Source: Gilvimarinus polysaccharolyticus
GTDB lineage: Bacteria > Pseudomonadota > Gammaproteobacteria > Pseudomonadales > Cellvibrionaceae
Direction of reading: 5' to 3'
NCBI RefSeq assembly: GCF_001187555.1
Contig: NZ_LFIJ01000002.1
Location: 1,240,545-1,304,544 of the forward strand
DNA: 64,000 nucleotides
A model generated the notes under the pieces. That model was not told the origin of the DNA. It worked only from the letters and a program-made list of their open reading frames with translations, and made no database searches. This document shows, in pieces, positions 8,818-19,630 of this stretch. Position numbers and translations under genes: made by a program. Each line of letters starts with the position of its first letter. Position 1 is the stretch's first letter.

Positions 8818-10566
8818 GTGTCGCAGCTCACCCTAAAGTCTTGGCGTTTTTACAGCGTGGTACTAGTTCTACTAGTGCTGGCTGTCGCCTTGCTTGGGCG
8901 AATAGCGTCACTGCAAGTATTGCCGGATGCTGATCGTGGCTTTGAGTTTTTGCAAGGTCAAGGCAATGCTCGCACTTTGCGCAGTGAGCCAATCAGCGCA
9001 TATCGCGGCGTAATCACCGATCGCAATGGCGAGCCGTTGGCGGTGAGTACGCCGGTAGAATCTATTTGGGCCAACCCTCAGGTGTTGTTACAAAAACCGC
9101 AGCAATGGGCGGCACTGTCGCAAAAGTTAGGCTGGAGCCAGGCCGAGCTGGAGTCGCGCTTATCACGTTTCTCTAATAAAGAATTTATGTATTTGGAACG
9201 TCACCTCCCGCCGCAAGAGGCGCAGGCAATATTGGCGCTGGGGGTGGATGGCGTTTACGCTCAGCGCGAGTATCGTCGCTTTTACCCTGCGGGCGAAGTG
9301 ACGGCACAGTTGGTGGGGATTACCGATGTCGATGACCGTGGCCAGGAGGGGATGGAGCTGGCTTACGATGCTTGGCTTACCGGTGAAAGCGGTGCCAAGC
9401 AGGTGATAAAAGATTTACGCGGACGCACGGTAAAAGATTTAGGTTTAACAAAGGCCGCCCGCAGTGGGCGGCCTTTGGCGTTAAGCATTGATTTACGTTT
9501 GCAGTACTTGGCCCATCGCGAGTTAAAAAAAGCGGTGCAAGAATTTGGAGCAAAAGCGGGCTCAGTAGTGGTGCTGGATGTTCACACTGGCGAGGTGTTG
9601 GCGATGGTGAATCAACCCGCTTATAACCCCAACGATCGCACCAGTGTTAATACCGCTAGTTTACGCAATCGCGCCCTAACCGATGTGTTTGAGCCTGGCT
9701 CGACTTTGAAGCCTCTGGCCATGGTGGCGGCACTTGAGACGGGTAAGTTTCAGCCCTACACGGTTATTGATACGACTCCCGGATATGTTCAAGTGGGGCG
9801 TAAAGCGCTTTATGATCCGGTCGATTACGGCAAGCTCGATTTAAGTCACATTATCTCCAAGTCCAGCCAGGTTGGTATGACTAAGCTCGCGCTTAAGCTT
9901 GAGCCGAATATTATTCGCGATATGTATTATCGTTTTGGTTTAGGACAAGGCAGCGGCACAGGGTTTCCCGGCGAGGCGGTTGGTGTGCTGCCTAATTACA
10001 CTAACTGGAAACCAATTCAGCAAGCGACTTACGCCTTTGGTTACGGCCTAAACCTTACGATGGTGCAATTGGCGCAAGCTTATAGCGTGTTGGCCAGCGG
10101 CGGTATTAAACATCCGGTTTCTTTGTTGCGCAAAAACGCTGAGGAGGTCTCTGGCGAATCGATAGTGGATGAACAGTACACCCGTGCGGTTATGAAGATG
10201 TTGCGTAAAGTGGTGGCGACTGGCGGTACTGGGACGCGCGCCAATGTCGATTCTTACAGCGTGGCGGGCAAAACAGGCACTGCGCATAAAGCGGATGCGG
10301 GCGGATACTCAGAGAATCGTTATGTGGGTTCGTTCGTGGGCGTTGCTCCGGCGCAAGATCCAGTCATTGTTGTGGCCGTAATGATCGATGAGCCACGCGA
10401 TGATAAGTATCACGGCGGTCAAGTTGCGGCGCCAATTTTTTCTAGTATTACCGGTGGCGCTCTGCGCTTATTGCAAGAGCCGCCCGAAAGTGAAGGCGCG
10501 CGCCTCAGTGTGCGAAAGCTTGAGCCGGTACCCGCTTTGGCGCAAAACGCCGAGGTGTTGCTGTGA
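8818..10566 (+). CDS. ftsI: Septal peptidoglycan transpeptidase FtsI (PBP3)
   Basis: Class B penicillin-binding protein of 582 residues, the transpeptidase of the divisome. An N-terminal membrane anchor (about residues 12-32) precedes the pedestal domain and the transpeptidase domain. Active-site motifs are the nucleophile box STLK (S295, K298), KTGT (K485-T488) and the SxN box. The SxN box reads S349-S350-Q351, so the usual Asn is replaced by Gln. The codon is CAG at 9868-9870 with good flanking conservation (KSSQVG). The start is GTG immediately after the ftsL stop, and the end overlaps murE by four bases. The C-terminal tail after the domain is short. Confidence 0.96.
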   Translation: MSQLTLKSWRFYSVVLVLLVLAVALLGRIASLQVLPDADRGFEFLQGQGNARTLRSEPISAYRGVITDRNGEPLAVSTPVESIWANPQVLLQKPQQWAALSQKLGWSQAELESRLSRFSNKEFMYLERHLPPQEAQAILALGVDGVYAQREYRRFYPAGEVTAQLVGITDVDDRGQEGMELAYDAWLTGESGAKQVIKDLRGRTVKDLGLTKAARSGRPLALSIDLRLQYLAHRELKKAVQEFGAKAGSVVVLDVHTGEVLAMVNQPAYNPNDRTSVNTASLRNRALTDVFEPGSTLKPLAMVAALETGKFQPYTVIDTTPGYVQVGRKALYDPVDYGKLDLSHIISKSSQVGMTKLALKLEPNIIRDMYYRFGLGQGSGTGFPGEAVGVLPNYTNWKPIQQATYAFGYGLNLTMVQLAQAYSVLASGGIKHPVSLLRKNAEEVSGESIVDEQYTRAVMKMLRKVVATGGTGTRANVDSYSVAGKTGTAHKADAGGYSENRYVGSFVGVAPAQDPVIVVAVMIDEPRDDKYHGGQVAAPIFSSITGGALRLLQEPPESEGARLSVRKLEPVPALAQNAEVLL

Positions 10567-12101
10567 TAGCTGTCCGCGCAACTGAGCGCGCTATGACATT
10601 AGCGCAGCTGCTGGATGATGCGTCGTTAGATGCGCTAGATTCCGTACGCTGGTCTGCACTGCAAGCTGATAGTCGGCGGGTTATGCCGGGCCACGTATTT
10701 GTGGCGCTGCAAGGCGCCACCGCAGACGGGCGCGATTACATTAGTGACGCCATTAATCGTGGCGCCAGCGCTATTGTGATCGATGCTGACGGCAAGGCAC
10801 CAGAGGTGCAATTTCTTGGTGCTGTACCACTTATTTCGGTAACTGACTTAAGTGCCAATATGAGCGCGATTGCCGCTCGTGCCTACGCTGATCCCAGTGC
10901 AGAGTTGAATGTTATTGGTGTGACCGGTACCAACGGAAAAACTACGTGCAGTGTCCTTATCGCGCAATTATTTGAGGCGCTAGGGCAGCGCACGGCTGTG
11001 GTTGGGACGTTAGGTTACGGCCGCGTGGGTAAGGCAATGCAGGCGACGGGCTTTACCACCCCGGATGCTATTGCGAGTCAAGCGTTGTTGCGTGATTTGG
11101 CCGAGCAGCAGATTAAAACGGTTGCGATAGAGGTATCCTCGCATGCCTTAGTGCAGGATCGCGTTAAAGCCGTGCGCATGTCGACGGCGGTATTTACTAA
11201 TTTATCGCACGATCACTTGGATTATCACGGCGATTTAAAAGCTTATGGCAAAGCCAAGGCGCGCCTGTTGCGTGCCCGAGATTTGCAGTGCGCCATCATT
11301 AACCGTGATGACAGCTGGTGTAAATCGTTGCTAGGTAAAGCTAGGACTAAAGCATTAACGCAGGTGTTGAGCTATTCGCTGGCATCAAAAGAAGCTGACA
11401 TCTACTTTGAAAATCTTGAGTACTCATCGGCGGGCATTGTTGGTACGGTTATAACGCCGGCGGGCAAAGCCGAGCTGAGTTCACTATTAATAGGCGACTT
11501 CAACGCGAGTAATATTTTGGCCGCTATTGCTGTTGCGGTATCGGCGGGTTACTCGCTGGATAAAATCGCGGCGGCAATACCTACATTGCAGCCAGCGCCG
11601 GGACGCATGGAGCAAATTAGCGTAAGTGCTGAGCAAGGCGTACAGGTCGTGGTGGACTATGCGCACACCCCAGATGCACTAGAAAAAACTCTGCGCGCAT
11701 TGCGGCGTCATACCGAAGGTAGCTTGTGGTGCGTGTTCGGTTGTGGCGGTGAGCGCGATCGAGAAAAGCGCCCGGCCATGGGCCGAGTGGCTGAAAAATC
11801 AGCTGACCACACTATTGTTACAAACGATAATCCGCGCGGCGAAGATCCTGCAAGTATTGCCAGCGAAGTTGTACGCGGCATGCATCGTCCAGAACGTTGC
11901 TTAGTGATTGCCGAGCGCGATAAAGCGATAGATCTGGCTGTGCAGCAAGCGCGCGCCGGAGACACGGTATTGTTGGCGGGTAAAGGTCACGAGGCGGTAC
12001 AGGTTTTTGCCGATCGCCAATTACCTTTTAGCGATGTGCAGCAAGCTCGTGCAGCTCTTGTTAAACGCTTGGCAAAAGTTGCGCAGGAGGGGCGGGCATG
12101 A
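10563..12101 (+). CDS. murE: UDP-MurNAc-tripeptide synthetase MurE (meso-DAP adding)
   Basis: Cytoplasmic ATP-dependent ligase of 512 residues that adds the third residue to UDP-MurNAc-L-Ala-D-Glu. ATP site GVTGTNGKTT near residue 115; central Mur-ligase domain with FTNLSHDHLDYHG; C-terminal domain with DYAHTPDALE and FGCGGERDREKR. The DNPRGEDP box is the specificity motif for meso-diaminopimelate. The start is taken as GTG 10563, overlapping the ftsI stop, with a GAGG ribosome site upstream; ATG at 10593 is a possible alternative that removes ten residues. Confidence 0.96.
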   Translation: MIAVRATERAMTLAQLLDDASLDALDSVRWSALQADSRRVMPGHVFVALQGATADGRDYISDAINRGASAIVIDADGKAPEVQFLGAVPLISVTDLSANMSAIAARAYADPSAELNVIGVTGTNGKTTCSVLIAQLFEALGQRTAVVGTLGYGRVGKAMQATGFTTPDAIASQALLRDLAEQQIKTVAIEVSSHALVQDRVKAVRMSTAVFTNLSHDHLDYHGDLKAYGKAKARLLRARDLQCAIINRDDSWCKSLLGKARTKALTQVLSYSLASKEADIYFENLEYSSAGIVGTVITPAGKAELSSLLIGDFNASNILAAIAVAVSAGYSLDKIAAAIPTLQPAPGRMEQISVSAEQGVQVVVDYAHTPDALEKTLRALRRHTEGSLWCVFGCGGERDREKRPAMGRVAEKSADHTIVTNDNPRGEDPASIASEVVRGMHRPERCLVIAERDKAIDLAVQQARAGDTVLLAGKGHEAVQVFADRQLPFSDVQQARAALVKRLAKVAQEGRA

Positions 12102-13480
12102 TCGGTTCTATGACAATCGCCCAGCTGCAGCAAGATATGGCCCCCCAATTAAAGGCGATCGCAAACGGTGAGTCGCACAGTTTTAATTGTGTGTGTACGG
12201 ACTCGCGCGCTGTTAATGCTGGCGACTTGTTTGTTGCATTGCGCGGCCCTCACTTTGACGGACATCAATATTTGGCCGACGCCCAACGTGCCGGCGCCAT
12301 AGGCGCGCTGGTTGATAGCTATGAGCCAGCGTGCTCGCTTGCACAGTTGCAAGTTGCCGACACGACATTAGGTTTGGGCGAGCTGGCGCGCTTAAATCGC
12401 GAGCGTTTTACTGGCCCAGTGGTGGCGATTACCGGCTCTAGCGGAAAGACTACGGTACGCACCATGGTTACCGGAATTTTACGCGGTGAGCACGATCGTG
12501 CGGTCTTATCAACCCAGGGAAACTTTAATAATCACATTGGTGTGCCCTTGACGCTGTTGCGCCTTAACGGGGATGAAGAGTGTGCCGTCATCGAGATGGG
12601 CGCCAGCGCCATAGGTGAAATTGCGTATTTGTGTGAGCTGGCGCGACCCGATGTGGCGCTGATTAATAACGTCATGTCGGCGCACTTAGAAGGATTTGGT
12701 TCGCTAACTGGAGTGGCCGATGCCAAAGCTGAAATTTACCAAGGCGTAGCCTTAGATGGTTGTTGCGTAATAAATCTTGATGATCCGTTTGCCGCTGGGT
12801 GGTTGGCGCAACTACACAATCGCAGCCATATTAGTTTTTCTTTAACCAATGCTAGTGCCGACTGTTATGCCAGCGATGTTGAGTCTCGTGGTTTAACCAC
12901 TTATTTTAATTTGCACTTGCGTGGCCGCGTGCTGGCCATCAGCTTGCCGGCAGTTGGTTTGCACAATGTATCTAATGCATTGGCTGCAGCATCTTGCGCT
13001 CATGCTGTTGGCGCGAGTGATGCCGCTATAACTTTTGGTCTAAATACATTTTCACCCGTACCGGGACGCATGAACATTAAGTCGGGTTTGAACGGTGTGC
13101 GTGTTATTGACGATAGTTATAACGCCAATCCGGGCTCAATGCGGGCGGCTATTGATGTATTGGCCGATATGCCAGGCGATAGAATTTTAGTGATTGGCGA
13201 TATGGGCGAGCTAGGAGCGGATGCGCATTTGTTGCACGCCGAGCTCGGCGTTTATGCCGCAAGCAAAAAACTTGATGCAGTATTCAGTTGTGGTGAGTTG
13301 GCCCAGGTTGTCAGCGACAACTTTGTGGGCGTAAGCAAGCATTTTTCAACACATAAAGATTTGATTGCACATTTACAGGCGGTAACGCTAGGTGCAGGCT
13401 GCACGGTGTTAATTAAAGGTTCGCGTAGTACCCAGATGGATATTGTGGTCCGAGCTTTAACTGACGAGGAGACACAATAA
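12098..13480 (+). CDS. murF: UDP-MurNAc-tripeptide--D-Ala-D-Ala ligase MurF
   Basis: Mur ligase of 460 residues that attaches D-Ala-D-Ala to make the UDP-MurNAc-pentapeptide. ATP loop ITGSSGKTTVRTM near residue 110, then QGNFNNHIGVPLTL and EMGASAIGEI, both typical of MurF, and DDSYNANPGSMRAA in the C-terminal domain. A strong AGGAGGGG ribosome site precedes ATG 12098, which overlaps the murE stop (ATGA). mraY starts directly after the stop codon. Confidence 0.97.
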   Translation: MIGSMTIAQLQQDMAPQLKAIANGESHSFNCVCTDSRAVNAGDLFVALRGPHFDGHQYLADAQRAGAIGALVDSYEPACSLAQLQVADTTLGLGELARLNRERFTGPVVAITGSSGKTTVRTMVTGILRGEHDRAVLSTQGNFNNHIGVPLTLLRLNGDEECAVIEMGASAIGEIAYLCELARPDVALINNVMSAHLEGFGSLTGVADAKAEIYQGVALDGCCVINLDDPFAAGWLAQLHNRSHISFSLTNASADCYASDVESRGLTTYFNLHLRGRVLAISLPAVGLHNVSNALAAASCAHAVGASDAAITFGLNTFSPVPGRMNIKSGLNGVRVIDDSYNANPGSMRAAIDVLADMPGDRILVIGDMGELGADAHLLHAELGVYAASKKLDAVFSCGELAQVVSDNFVGVSKHFSTHKDLIAHLQAVTLGAGCTVLIKGSRSTQMDIVVRALTDEETQ

Positions 13481-14563
13481 ATGCTGTTATGGATTGCCGA
13501 ACAGTTACAGGAATATTTCCGCGGTTTTTATGTGGTTCAGTATCTAACGCTACGTGCCATTTTAAGTGTTTTAACCGCACTTGGGATTTCATTGTTGTTG
13601 GGTCCTTGGATGATTCGCAAGTTGAATCAGTTGCAAATAGGCCAATCGATACGTGATGACGGGCCACAATCGCATTTGAGTAAATCTGGCACCCCAACTA
13701 TGGGTGGCACTTTAATTTTGGCGGCTATTTTTATTAGCTGTTTACTTTGGGCGGATTTAAGTAATCGCTATGTTTGGGTGGTTATGGCGGTTACTGCAAT
13801 ATTTGGTGCGGTAGGTTGGGTTGATGATTACCGTAAAGTGGTCAAGAAAAACTCCCGTGGATTACCCGCGCGCTGGAAATACTTTTGGCAGTCTTTAGGT
13901 GGCTTGGGTGCGGCTATTTATCTGTATATGACGGCTACTCTACCCGTAGAGACGCAGCTGTTTTTACCATTCTTAAAAAACTTTGCGTTACCGCTTGGAG
14001 TTTTTTACATCTTACTTACCTACCTAGTTGTGGTGGGTGCAAGTAACGCTGTTAATTTAACCGATGGTCTCGACGGCCTGGCGATTATGCCGTCGGTGAT
14101 GGTTGCCGGAGCGCTCGGTATTATTGCCTATGTTACGGGGCATTATGAGTTTGCTCAGTATCTGCATATTGGTCATGTGCCAGGCAGTGGTGAGCTGGCG
14201 GTATTCTGCGCGGCATTGTGTGGCGCGGGGCTTGGTTTTTTGTGGTTTAACACATACCCAGCACAAGTTTTTATGGGGGATGTGGGAGCTTTATCGCTCG
14301 GCGCTGCACTTGGGATTATTGCCGTTATTGTTCGCCACGAAGTCGTGTTTTTTATTATGGGCGGGGTCTTTGTTATGGAGACTGTCTCGGTGATTTTACA
14401 GGTGGGCTCTTACAAGCTAACTGGCCGGCGGATATTCAGGATGGCTCCCTTGCATCATCATTTTGAATTGAAAGGCTGGCCCGAGCCTCGGGTTATTGTG
14501 CGTTTTTGGATTATCACCGTCATGCTCGTATTGTTTGGGTTGGCGACATTGAAGTTACGCTAA
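13481..14563 (+). CDS. mraY: Phospho-MurNAc-pentapeptide transferase MraY
   Basis: Polytopic inner-membrane enzyme of 360 residues with about ten helices. It transfers phospho-MurNAc-pentapeptide to undecaprenyl phosphate, giving lipid I. Conserved motifs: [19 protein letters not shown] near residue 62, VDDYRKV with the catalytic-site aspartates, [13 protein letters not shown] near residue 188, and the [11 protein letters not shown] loop near the C-terminus. The start follows the murF stop without a gap and has a GAGGAG ribosome site inside murF. Confidence 0.97.
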   Translation: MLLWIAEQLQEYFRGFYVVQYLTLRAILSVLTALGISLLLGPWMIRKLNQLQIGQSIRDDGPQSHLSKSGTPTMGGTLILAAIFISCLLWADLSNRYVWVVMAVTAIFGAVGWVDDYRKVVKKNSRGLPARWKYFWQSLGGLGAAIYLYMTATLPVETQLFLPFLKNFALPLGVFYILLTYLVVVGASNAVNLTDGLDGLAIMPSVMVAGALGIIAYVTGHYEFAQYLHIGHVPGSGELAVFCAALCGAGLGFLWFNTYPAQVFMGDVGALSLGAALGIIAVIVRHEVVFFIMGGVFVMETVSVILQVGSYKLTGRRIFRMAPLHHHFELKGWPEPRVIVRFWIITVMLVLFGLATLKLR

Positions 14564-14583
14564 GTAAATAGGTTCTTATAAAC

Positions 14584-15927
14584 GTGAGCAATTTAATCGC
14601 ATCAAGCAGAATGACCGCCGTCGTAGGTACCGGAGTTTCCGGTTTATCTACGGCGCGATTTTTGCGCGATAAAAATGTGCCGTTTGTTCTGTTCGATACC
14701 AGAGAGAACCCTCCTGCGCAAGCGCTAATCGCCCGCGAGTTTCCTGGCGTTCACTGCCAGTTTGGAGTGTGGGATGAGGAACTACTGCAAAGCGCGGACG
14801 AAATTATTTTAAGTCCAGGCTTGCCATTAAGCATGCCGGCAATTGTTGCCGCACGAGAATCGGGCGTATCGGTGATTGGCGATGTTGAGCTGTTTGTACG
14901 CCATGCCAAAGCACCGATTGTGGCGATTACCGGCTCGAATGGTAAAAGCACCGTGACCACTCTGGTCGGCGAAATGGCCAAAGCTGCTGGTATGAAAGTC
15001 GCAGTGGGTGGAAATTTAGGCACCCCAGTACTGGATTTACTGGCTGAAGATATGCAGCTGTATGTGTTGGAGTTATCCAGCTTTCAGTTAGAAACCGTTA
15101 CCAAGCTTGGTGCCGAGGTGGCGTGCATTTTAAATGTGAGTGCGGACCATTTGGATCGTTACGCGGGTATGCCAGCTTACCACGCCGCAAAACAACGAGT
15201 GTATTACGGCGCGCGACACGTTGTGGTCAATCGTAATGACCCATTAACGCGCCCACCTTTGGCTGATGCGGTGGGACGCAGCTCATTTGCCGGCGATGCC
15301 GAATTTAAAAACATGGGGTTGCGTGAGCAAGCTGGTGAAAGCTGGCTGTGCGATGGTTTAACCCCGTTGATCAAAGCGTCCGATTTAAAATTGCCTGGAC
15401 GACACAATATTGATAACGCTTTAGCGGCCTTGGCAATAGGCAAAGCTGCCGGAATTCCGATCGAAGTAATGCTTGCGGTACTCGTATCGTTTCGTGGTCT
15501 TGCGCATCGCTGTGAATGGGTGGCTGATATTGCGGACGTTAGTTATTACAACGACTCTAAAGGGACTAATGTTGGAGCAACCCTCGCGGCAATTAACGGT
15601 TTGGCCAATACCCACGGCAAGCTAGTTGTAATTCTTGGCGGCGAGGCAAAAGATCAAGTTTTTACTGCGCTGCTACCGGCTCTTAAATCTCAGGCGCGAG
15701 GCTGCGTACTGATAGGCAAAGATGCTGAATTAATTGCCGCTCTGTTAGAGGGCGAAGTGAATTATCAGTACGCTAATTCAATGGTTGATGCGGTTGCCAA
15801 GGCTAAGTTGCAAGCAGAAAGGGGCGATACAGTGCTGTTAAGCCCCGCCTGCGCGAGTTTTGATATGTTTGACCATTATCAGGCTCGTGGTGATGCATTT
15901 TGCCAAGCTGTACGAGGCTTGCAATGA
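14584..15927 (+). CDS. murD: UDP-MurNAc-L-Ala--D-Glu ligase MurD
   Basis: Cytoplasmic ATP-dependent ligase of 447 residues adding D-glutamate to UDP-MurNAc-L-alanine. The N-terminal Rossmann-like domain begins VVGTGVSGLSTARFL; ATP loop ITGSNGKSTVTTL near residue 118; ELSSFQLE and NVSADHLDRY in the central domain; NDSKGTNVGAT and LSPACASFDMFDHY in the last third. The start is GTG at 14584. The stop overlaps the ftsW ATG (ATGA). Confidence 0.97.
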   Translation: MSNLIASSRMTAVVGTGVSGLSTARFLRDKNVPFVLFDTRENPPAQALIAREFPGVHCQFGVWDEELLQSADEIILSPGLPLSMPAIVAARESGVSVIGDVELFVRHAKAPIVAITGSNGKSTVTTLVGEMAKAAGMKVAVGGNLGTPVLDLLAEDMQLYVLELSSFQLETVTKLGAEVACILNVSADHLDRYAGMPAYHAAKQRVYYGARHVVVNRNDPLTRPPLADAVGRSSFAGDAEFKNMGLREQAGESWLCDGLTPLIKASDLKLPGRHNIDNALAALAIGKAAGIPIEVMLAVLVSFRGLAHRCEWVADIADVSYYNDSKGTNVGATLAAINGLANTHGKLVVILGGEAKDQVFTALLPALKSQARGCVLIGKDAELIAALLEGEVNYQYANSMVDAVAKAKLQAERGDTVLLSPACASFDMFDHYQARGDAFCQAVRGLQ

Positions 15928-17129
15928 GACTGCAGCCACTAGCTATTTATTCGCGAACTTCAGTCGATGGACTGTTGATTTGTCTATGGCTGGCTCTGTT
16001 ATCGGTAGGCTTGATCATGGTTGCGTCGGCCTCGATAGCATTTGCCAGCGCGTTTTACGATGACAGTTGGTATTTTTTAAAACGTCACTTAGTGTTTTTG
16101 GTGATAAGTGCGGTGGGCTCTGCTGTTGTTTTGTTGTTGCCTAGCGCTCTCTGGCGTCGCTTTAGTCTGCCATTACTAATCGCAACCATTGTCTTGTTAG
16201 CGGCGGTTTTGATTCCAGGTGTTGGTAAACAAGTGAACGGTTCGCAACGTTGGATTAATTTTGGTTTTTTTGCGGTGCAAATCTCAGAGGTAGCAAAGTT
16301 TGCAGTATTAATATTTTGGGCCAATTATTTTGCTAAACGTTACCCTCAGGGGCTTAGTGGTTGGCGCGAGTTTGGCAGGTTATTGATATTGCTGGGTTTG
16401 GTGTTGCTGTTGTTGGTATTAGAGCCGGATTTTGGCAGTACAGTAGTGATTGCGACTACTGCAATAGCGGTAATGTTTATTGCCGGACTTAAGCTTCGTT
16501 ACTTTTTTCCGCTGGTGTTAGGTGCAGTGATGGTTATGGCGGCCATCGCGATTATGAGCCCGTATCGACTAAAGCGTTTGGCAACTTTTAGAGACCCTTG
16601 GGCAGATCAATTTAATGCCGGTTATCAGTTGACTCAGTCGCTGATTGCTTTTGGTCGCGGTGAGTGGTTTGGCACAGGGTTAGGTAATAGTTTACAAAAG
16701 TTATTTTATTTGCCCGAAGCCCATACAGATTTTATTTTTGCTATTTATGCCGAAGAGTTTGGCATGCTGGGTGGGGCATTGTTGATTGGGTTATTTGGTG
16801 CGCTGATATTACGTATTTTAACTGTCTATCGCACTTGTCTGGGACGCGGCAATCATTTCTTAGCCTTTGCTGTATTTGGTATTGCGGTGCTCTTTTCATT
16901 GCAGATATTTATTAATGTGGGTGTTGCTTCAGGTTTGCTGCCCACCAAAGGGTTGACTCTGCCTTTTATTAGTTATGGCGGCAGTAGTTTGATAGTCAGT
17001 TGTGCACTTATGGCTTTTGTGGTTCGAGCAGACGTTGAAATGCGTGAAGTTCCTGAGAAAAAAATCTCGGTGACCAATTCATCGAGGGTTCGTCACTCGG
17101 TGCCCGACGCAGTAGGAGAGCCAGTATGA
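15924..17129 (+). CDS. ftsW: Septal peptidoglycan glycosyltransferase FtsW
   Basis: SEDS-family polymerase of about 401 residues and ten membrane helices that works with FtsI at the septum. Diagnostic segments: GSQRWINFG, QISEVAKF, LEPDFGSTVV near the middle, and the late KGLTLPFISYGGSS loop. The frame is open from a TTG at 15900, but ATG 15924 overlaps the murD stop in the usual ATGA manner and gives the expected N-terminus, so I choose it. murG starts with another four-base overlap. Confidence 0.96.
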   Translation: MRLQPLAIYSRTSVDGLLICLWLALLSVGLIMVASASIAFASAFYDDSWYFLKRHLVFLVISAVGSAVVLLLPSALWRRFSLPLLIATIVLLAAVLIPGVGKQVNGSQRWINFGFFAVQISEVAKFAVLIFWANYFAKRYPQGLSGWREFGRLLILLGLVLLLLVLEPDFGSTVVIATTAIAVMFIAGLKLRYFFPLVLGAVMVMAAIAIMSPYRLKRLATFRDPWADQFNAGYQLTQSLIAFGRGEWFGTGLGNSLQKLFYLPEAHTDFIFAIYAEEFGMLGGALLIGLFGALILRILTVYRTCLGRGNHFLAFAVFGIAVLFSLQIFINVGVASGLLPTKGLTLPFISYGGSSLIVSCALMAFVVRADVEMREVPEKKISVTNSSRVRHSVPDAVGEPV

Positions 17130-18196
17130 GCCGCGTGCTGATAATGGCTGGTGGTACTGGCGGACATGTATTCCCAGCGTTGGCGTTGGCGCGTCGTTTA
17201 ATGATCGATGATGTACAAGTATCTTGGTTGGGTACACGCAAAGGCATAGAGTCGAGAGTCGTACCTGAAGCCAAAATTGATATTGATTATATTCGTATCG
17301 AAGGCGTTCGCGGTCGCGGTGCGCTAGGGCTGTTAAAAGCCCCATTTTTAATTGTCGCAGCGCTTTGGCAGGCCATTAGGGTTTTACGGAGTAAGCGGCC
17401 CGATGTGGTTATAGGATTTGGTGGTTTTGCTTCAGGTCCAGGCGGTTTGGCCGCTTGGCTGTTGAGAATCCCTGTGGTTATTCACGAACAGAATGCCGTT
17501 GCTGGAACCACGAACAAAATTTTAGCGAGATTTGCTCGGGTAATTGTATCGGGTTTTGCTGATGTTTTACCCGGTTGCCGCTGGGTGGGCAATCCGGTGC
17601 GCGATGAGATTGTAAATTTAGCGCCACCGGTTGAGCGTTTTGCTTCGCGCCAAGATCAACCGCTGCACTTGTTGGTGTTGGGCGGTAGTTTGGGCGCGCG
17701 TGCGATTAACGAGCTTGTGCCGGCCGCATTAGCAAGCTGCAAACCGAGCCAAGTATTTAATGTTTGGCATCAGTGTGGCAACCGACATGAAGAGCCAACA
17801 GTGGCAAATTATTTGGCTTATCAGGTGAATGCGCGAGTTGAGCCTTTTATTACCGATATGGCATCGGCTTACAAGTGGGCCGATATTGTTATTTGTCGGG
17901 CCGGCGCACTGACAGTCGCCGAATTGGCAGCGGCAGGTCTAGGGGCGTTGTTTATTCCTTTGCCCAGTGCGATAGATGACCACCAAACACATAATGCCGC
18001 GGTTATGGTTGGCGCTGGTGCAGCTATCAGTATTCCAGAGGCGGAGTTGAACGCTGAAAGTTTGGCGCGATTGCTGACTGAGCGATTGTCCGAGCGCAGC
18101 ACGCTTACAAAAATGGCAGTAGCTGCGCGCAGCTTGCATAAAGACGATGCCGCAGGTGCCGTGGCTCAGGTCACTCGGGAGCTTATCAATGAATAA
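17126..18196 (+). CDS. murG: Lipid II synthase MurG
   Basis: Membrane-associated GT28 glycosyltransferase of 356 residues that adds GlcNAc from UDP-GlcNAc to lipid I. It has the N-terminal glycine-rich loop [25 protein letters not shown] near residue 98, [20 protein letters not shown] opening the second domain, and the donor-site [15 protein letters not shown] near residue 258. It overlaps ftsW by four bases and murC by eight. Length is typical. Confidence 0.97.
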   Translation: MSRVLIMAGGTGGHVFPALALARRLMIDDVQVSWLGTRKGIESRVVPEAKIDIDYIRIEGVRGRGALGLLKAPFLIVAALWQAIRVLRSKRPDVVIGFGGFASGPGGLAAWLLRIPVVIHEQNAVAGTTNKILARFARVIVSGFADVLPGCRWVGNPVRDEIVNLAPPVERFASRQDQPLHLLVLGGSLGARAINELVPAALASCKPSQVFNVWHQCGNRHEEPTVANYLAYQVNARVEPFITDMASAYKWADIVICRAGALTVAELAAAGLGALFIPLPSAIDDHQTHNAAVMVGAGAAISIPEAELNAESLARLLTERLSERSTLTKMAVAARSLHKDDAAGAVAQVTRELINE

Positions 18197-19619
18197 AGTT
18201 ATGCAGTATTACGAAGTGCCCGAAATGCGCCGTATTCGCCGAATCCACTTTATTGGTATTGGTGGTGCGGGTATGAGTGGTATTGCCGAGGTGTTGATTA
18301 ACCAAGGTTATGACATCTCTGGTTCGGACTTAAAAGAATCCAATGTAACTCGGCGCTTGGTCAAACTCGGAGCCAAAATATTTTTTGGTCACAGTGCCGA
18401 GAACATTGTGGGTGCCGATGTGGTGGTTAACTCCAGCGCAGTGGGTGAGGCTAACCCAGAAATGCAAGCAGCACGTGATGCACGAGTGCCGGTAGTACGC
18501 CGCGCTGAAATGCTAGGTGAATTGATGCGTTACCGGCATGGCATTGCCGTTGCTGGCACCCATGGCAAAACTACCACCACCAGCTTGCTAGCATCGGTGT
18601 TGGCAGCTGCCGACAGACATCCGACTTTTATTATCGGTGGGTTGGTTAATAGTGCCGGTAGTAATGCGCAGCTGGGAGAGAGCCGTTATTTAGTCGCTGA
18701 GGCGGATGAAAGCGACGCATCGTTTTTACATTTGCAGCCAATGGTCGCAATTGTCACTAATATTGATGCAGACCATATGGACACCTATGAGGGTGACTTC
18801 TCTAAGTTGAAGCAAACCTTTATTGATTTTTTGCATAACTTGCCCTTTTACGGTTTGGCCGTGATGTGTGGTGACGATCCAGTTGTGCGAGATATTTTGC
18901 CCGAAGTGGCGCGTCCCGTGATTACTTATGGGTTGGATGAGAATTGTGATTTACATGCAACTAATATCCGCCAAGATAAAATATTTAGTGAGTTTGATGT
19001 GGTGCATCGCGGCCACGCTGAGACGTTATCGGTGCGCCTAAATATTCCTGGGGTACACAATATATTAAATGCGCTGGCGGTTATTGCCGTAGCCCGAGAC
19101 GAAGGCGTAAGCGACAAGGCGATTGTAGCGGGGTTGGGTAATTTTGCCGGTGTGGGGCGCCGCTTCCAGGTATACGGTGACTTCCCTGTCGAAGACGCGA
19201 CCGCAATGTTGGTGGATGACTATGGCCATCACCCGCGTGAAGTGGGCGCCACTATTAAAGCGATTCGTGACGGTTGGCCTGAACGTCGTTTGGTGATGGT
19301 GTACCAACCGCATCGCTATACACGTACCCGCGATTTATTTGAAGATTTTGTTGATGTGCTGTCGGGAGTTGACGCTCTGGTATTGCTGGAAGTTTACAGT
19401 GCGGGCGAAGAGCCAATTCCTGGTGCCGATGGTCGACAGTTGTCACGCAGCATTCGTAACCGCGGGCAAGTAGATCCCATTTTTGTCGAAGGGGTTGAAG
19501 GGGTTCCCGCCGTTATTAAAGATATCGTTCGCGCTGGGGATATTGTGATTACCCAAGGCGCGGGTAACGTAGGTGCGTTAGCGGTAGATCTCGCTAAACG
19601 CCAGTTGATTCAGGCGTAG
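18189..19619 (+). CDS. murC: UDP-MurNAc--L-alanine ligase MurC
   Basis: Ligase of about 476 residues adding L-alanine, the first stem-peptide residue. Motifs: [15 protein letters not shown] near the N-terminus, [11 protein letters not shown] (ATP loop), [20 protein letters not shown], and [10 protein letters not shown] with YQPHRYTRT in the C-terminal domain. The frame is open upstream to 18147 inside murG, but ATG 18189 fits the normal N-terminus and overlaps the murG stop by eight bases, so it is preferred. Confidence 0.96.
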   Translation: MNKVMQYYEVPEMRRIRRIHFIGIGGAGMSGIAEVLINQGYDISGSDLKESNVTRRLVKLGAKIFFGHSAENIVGADVVVNSSAVGEANPEMQAARDARVPVVRRAEMLGELMRYRHGIAVAGTHGKTTTTSLLASVLAAADRHPTFIIGGLVNSAGSNAQLGESRYLVAEADESDASFLHLQPMVAIVTNIDADHMDTYEGDFSKLKQTFIDFLHNLPFYGLAVMCGDDPVVRDILPEVARPVITYGLDENCDLHATNIRQDKIFSEFDVVHRGHAETLSVRLNIPGVHNILNALAVIAVARDEGVSDKAIVAGLGNFAGVGRRFQVYGDFPVEDATAMLVDDYGHHPREVGATIKAIRDGWPERRLVMVYQPHRYTRTRDLFEDFVDVLSGVDALVLLEVYSAGEEPIPGADGRQLSRSIRNRGQVDPIFVEGVEGVPAVIKDIVRAGDIVITQGAGNVGALAVDLAKRQLIQA

Positions 19620-19630
19620 GTTAGTAAAGC

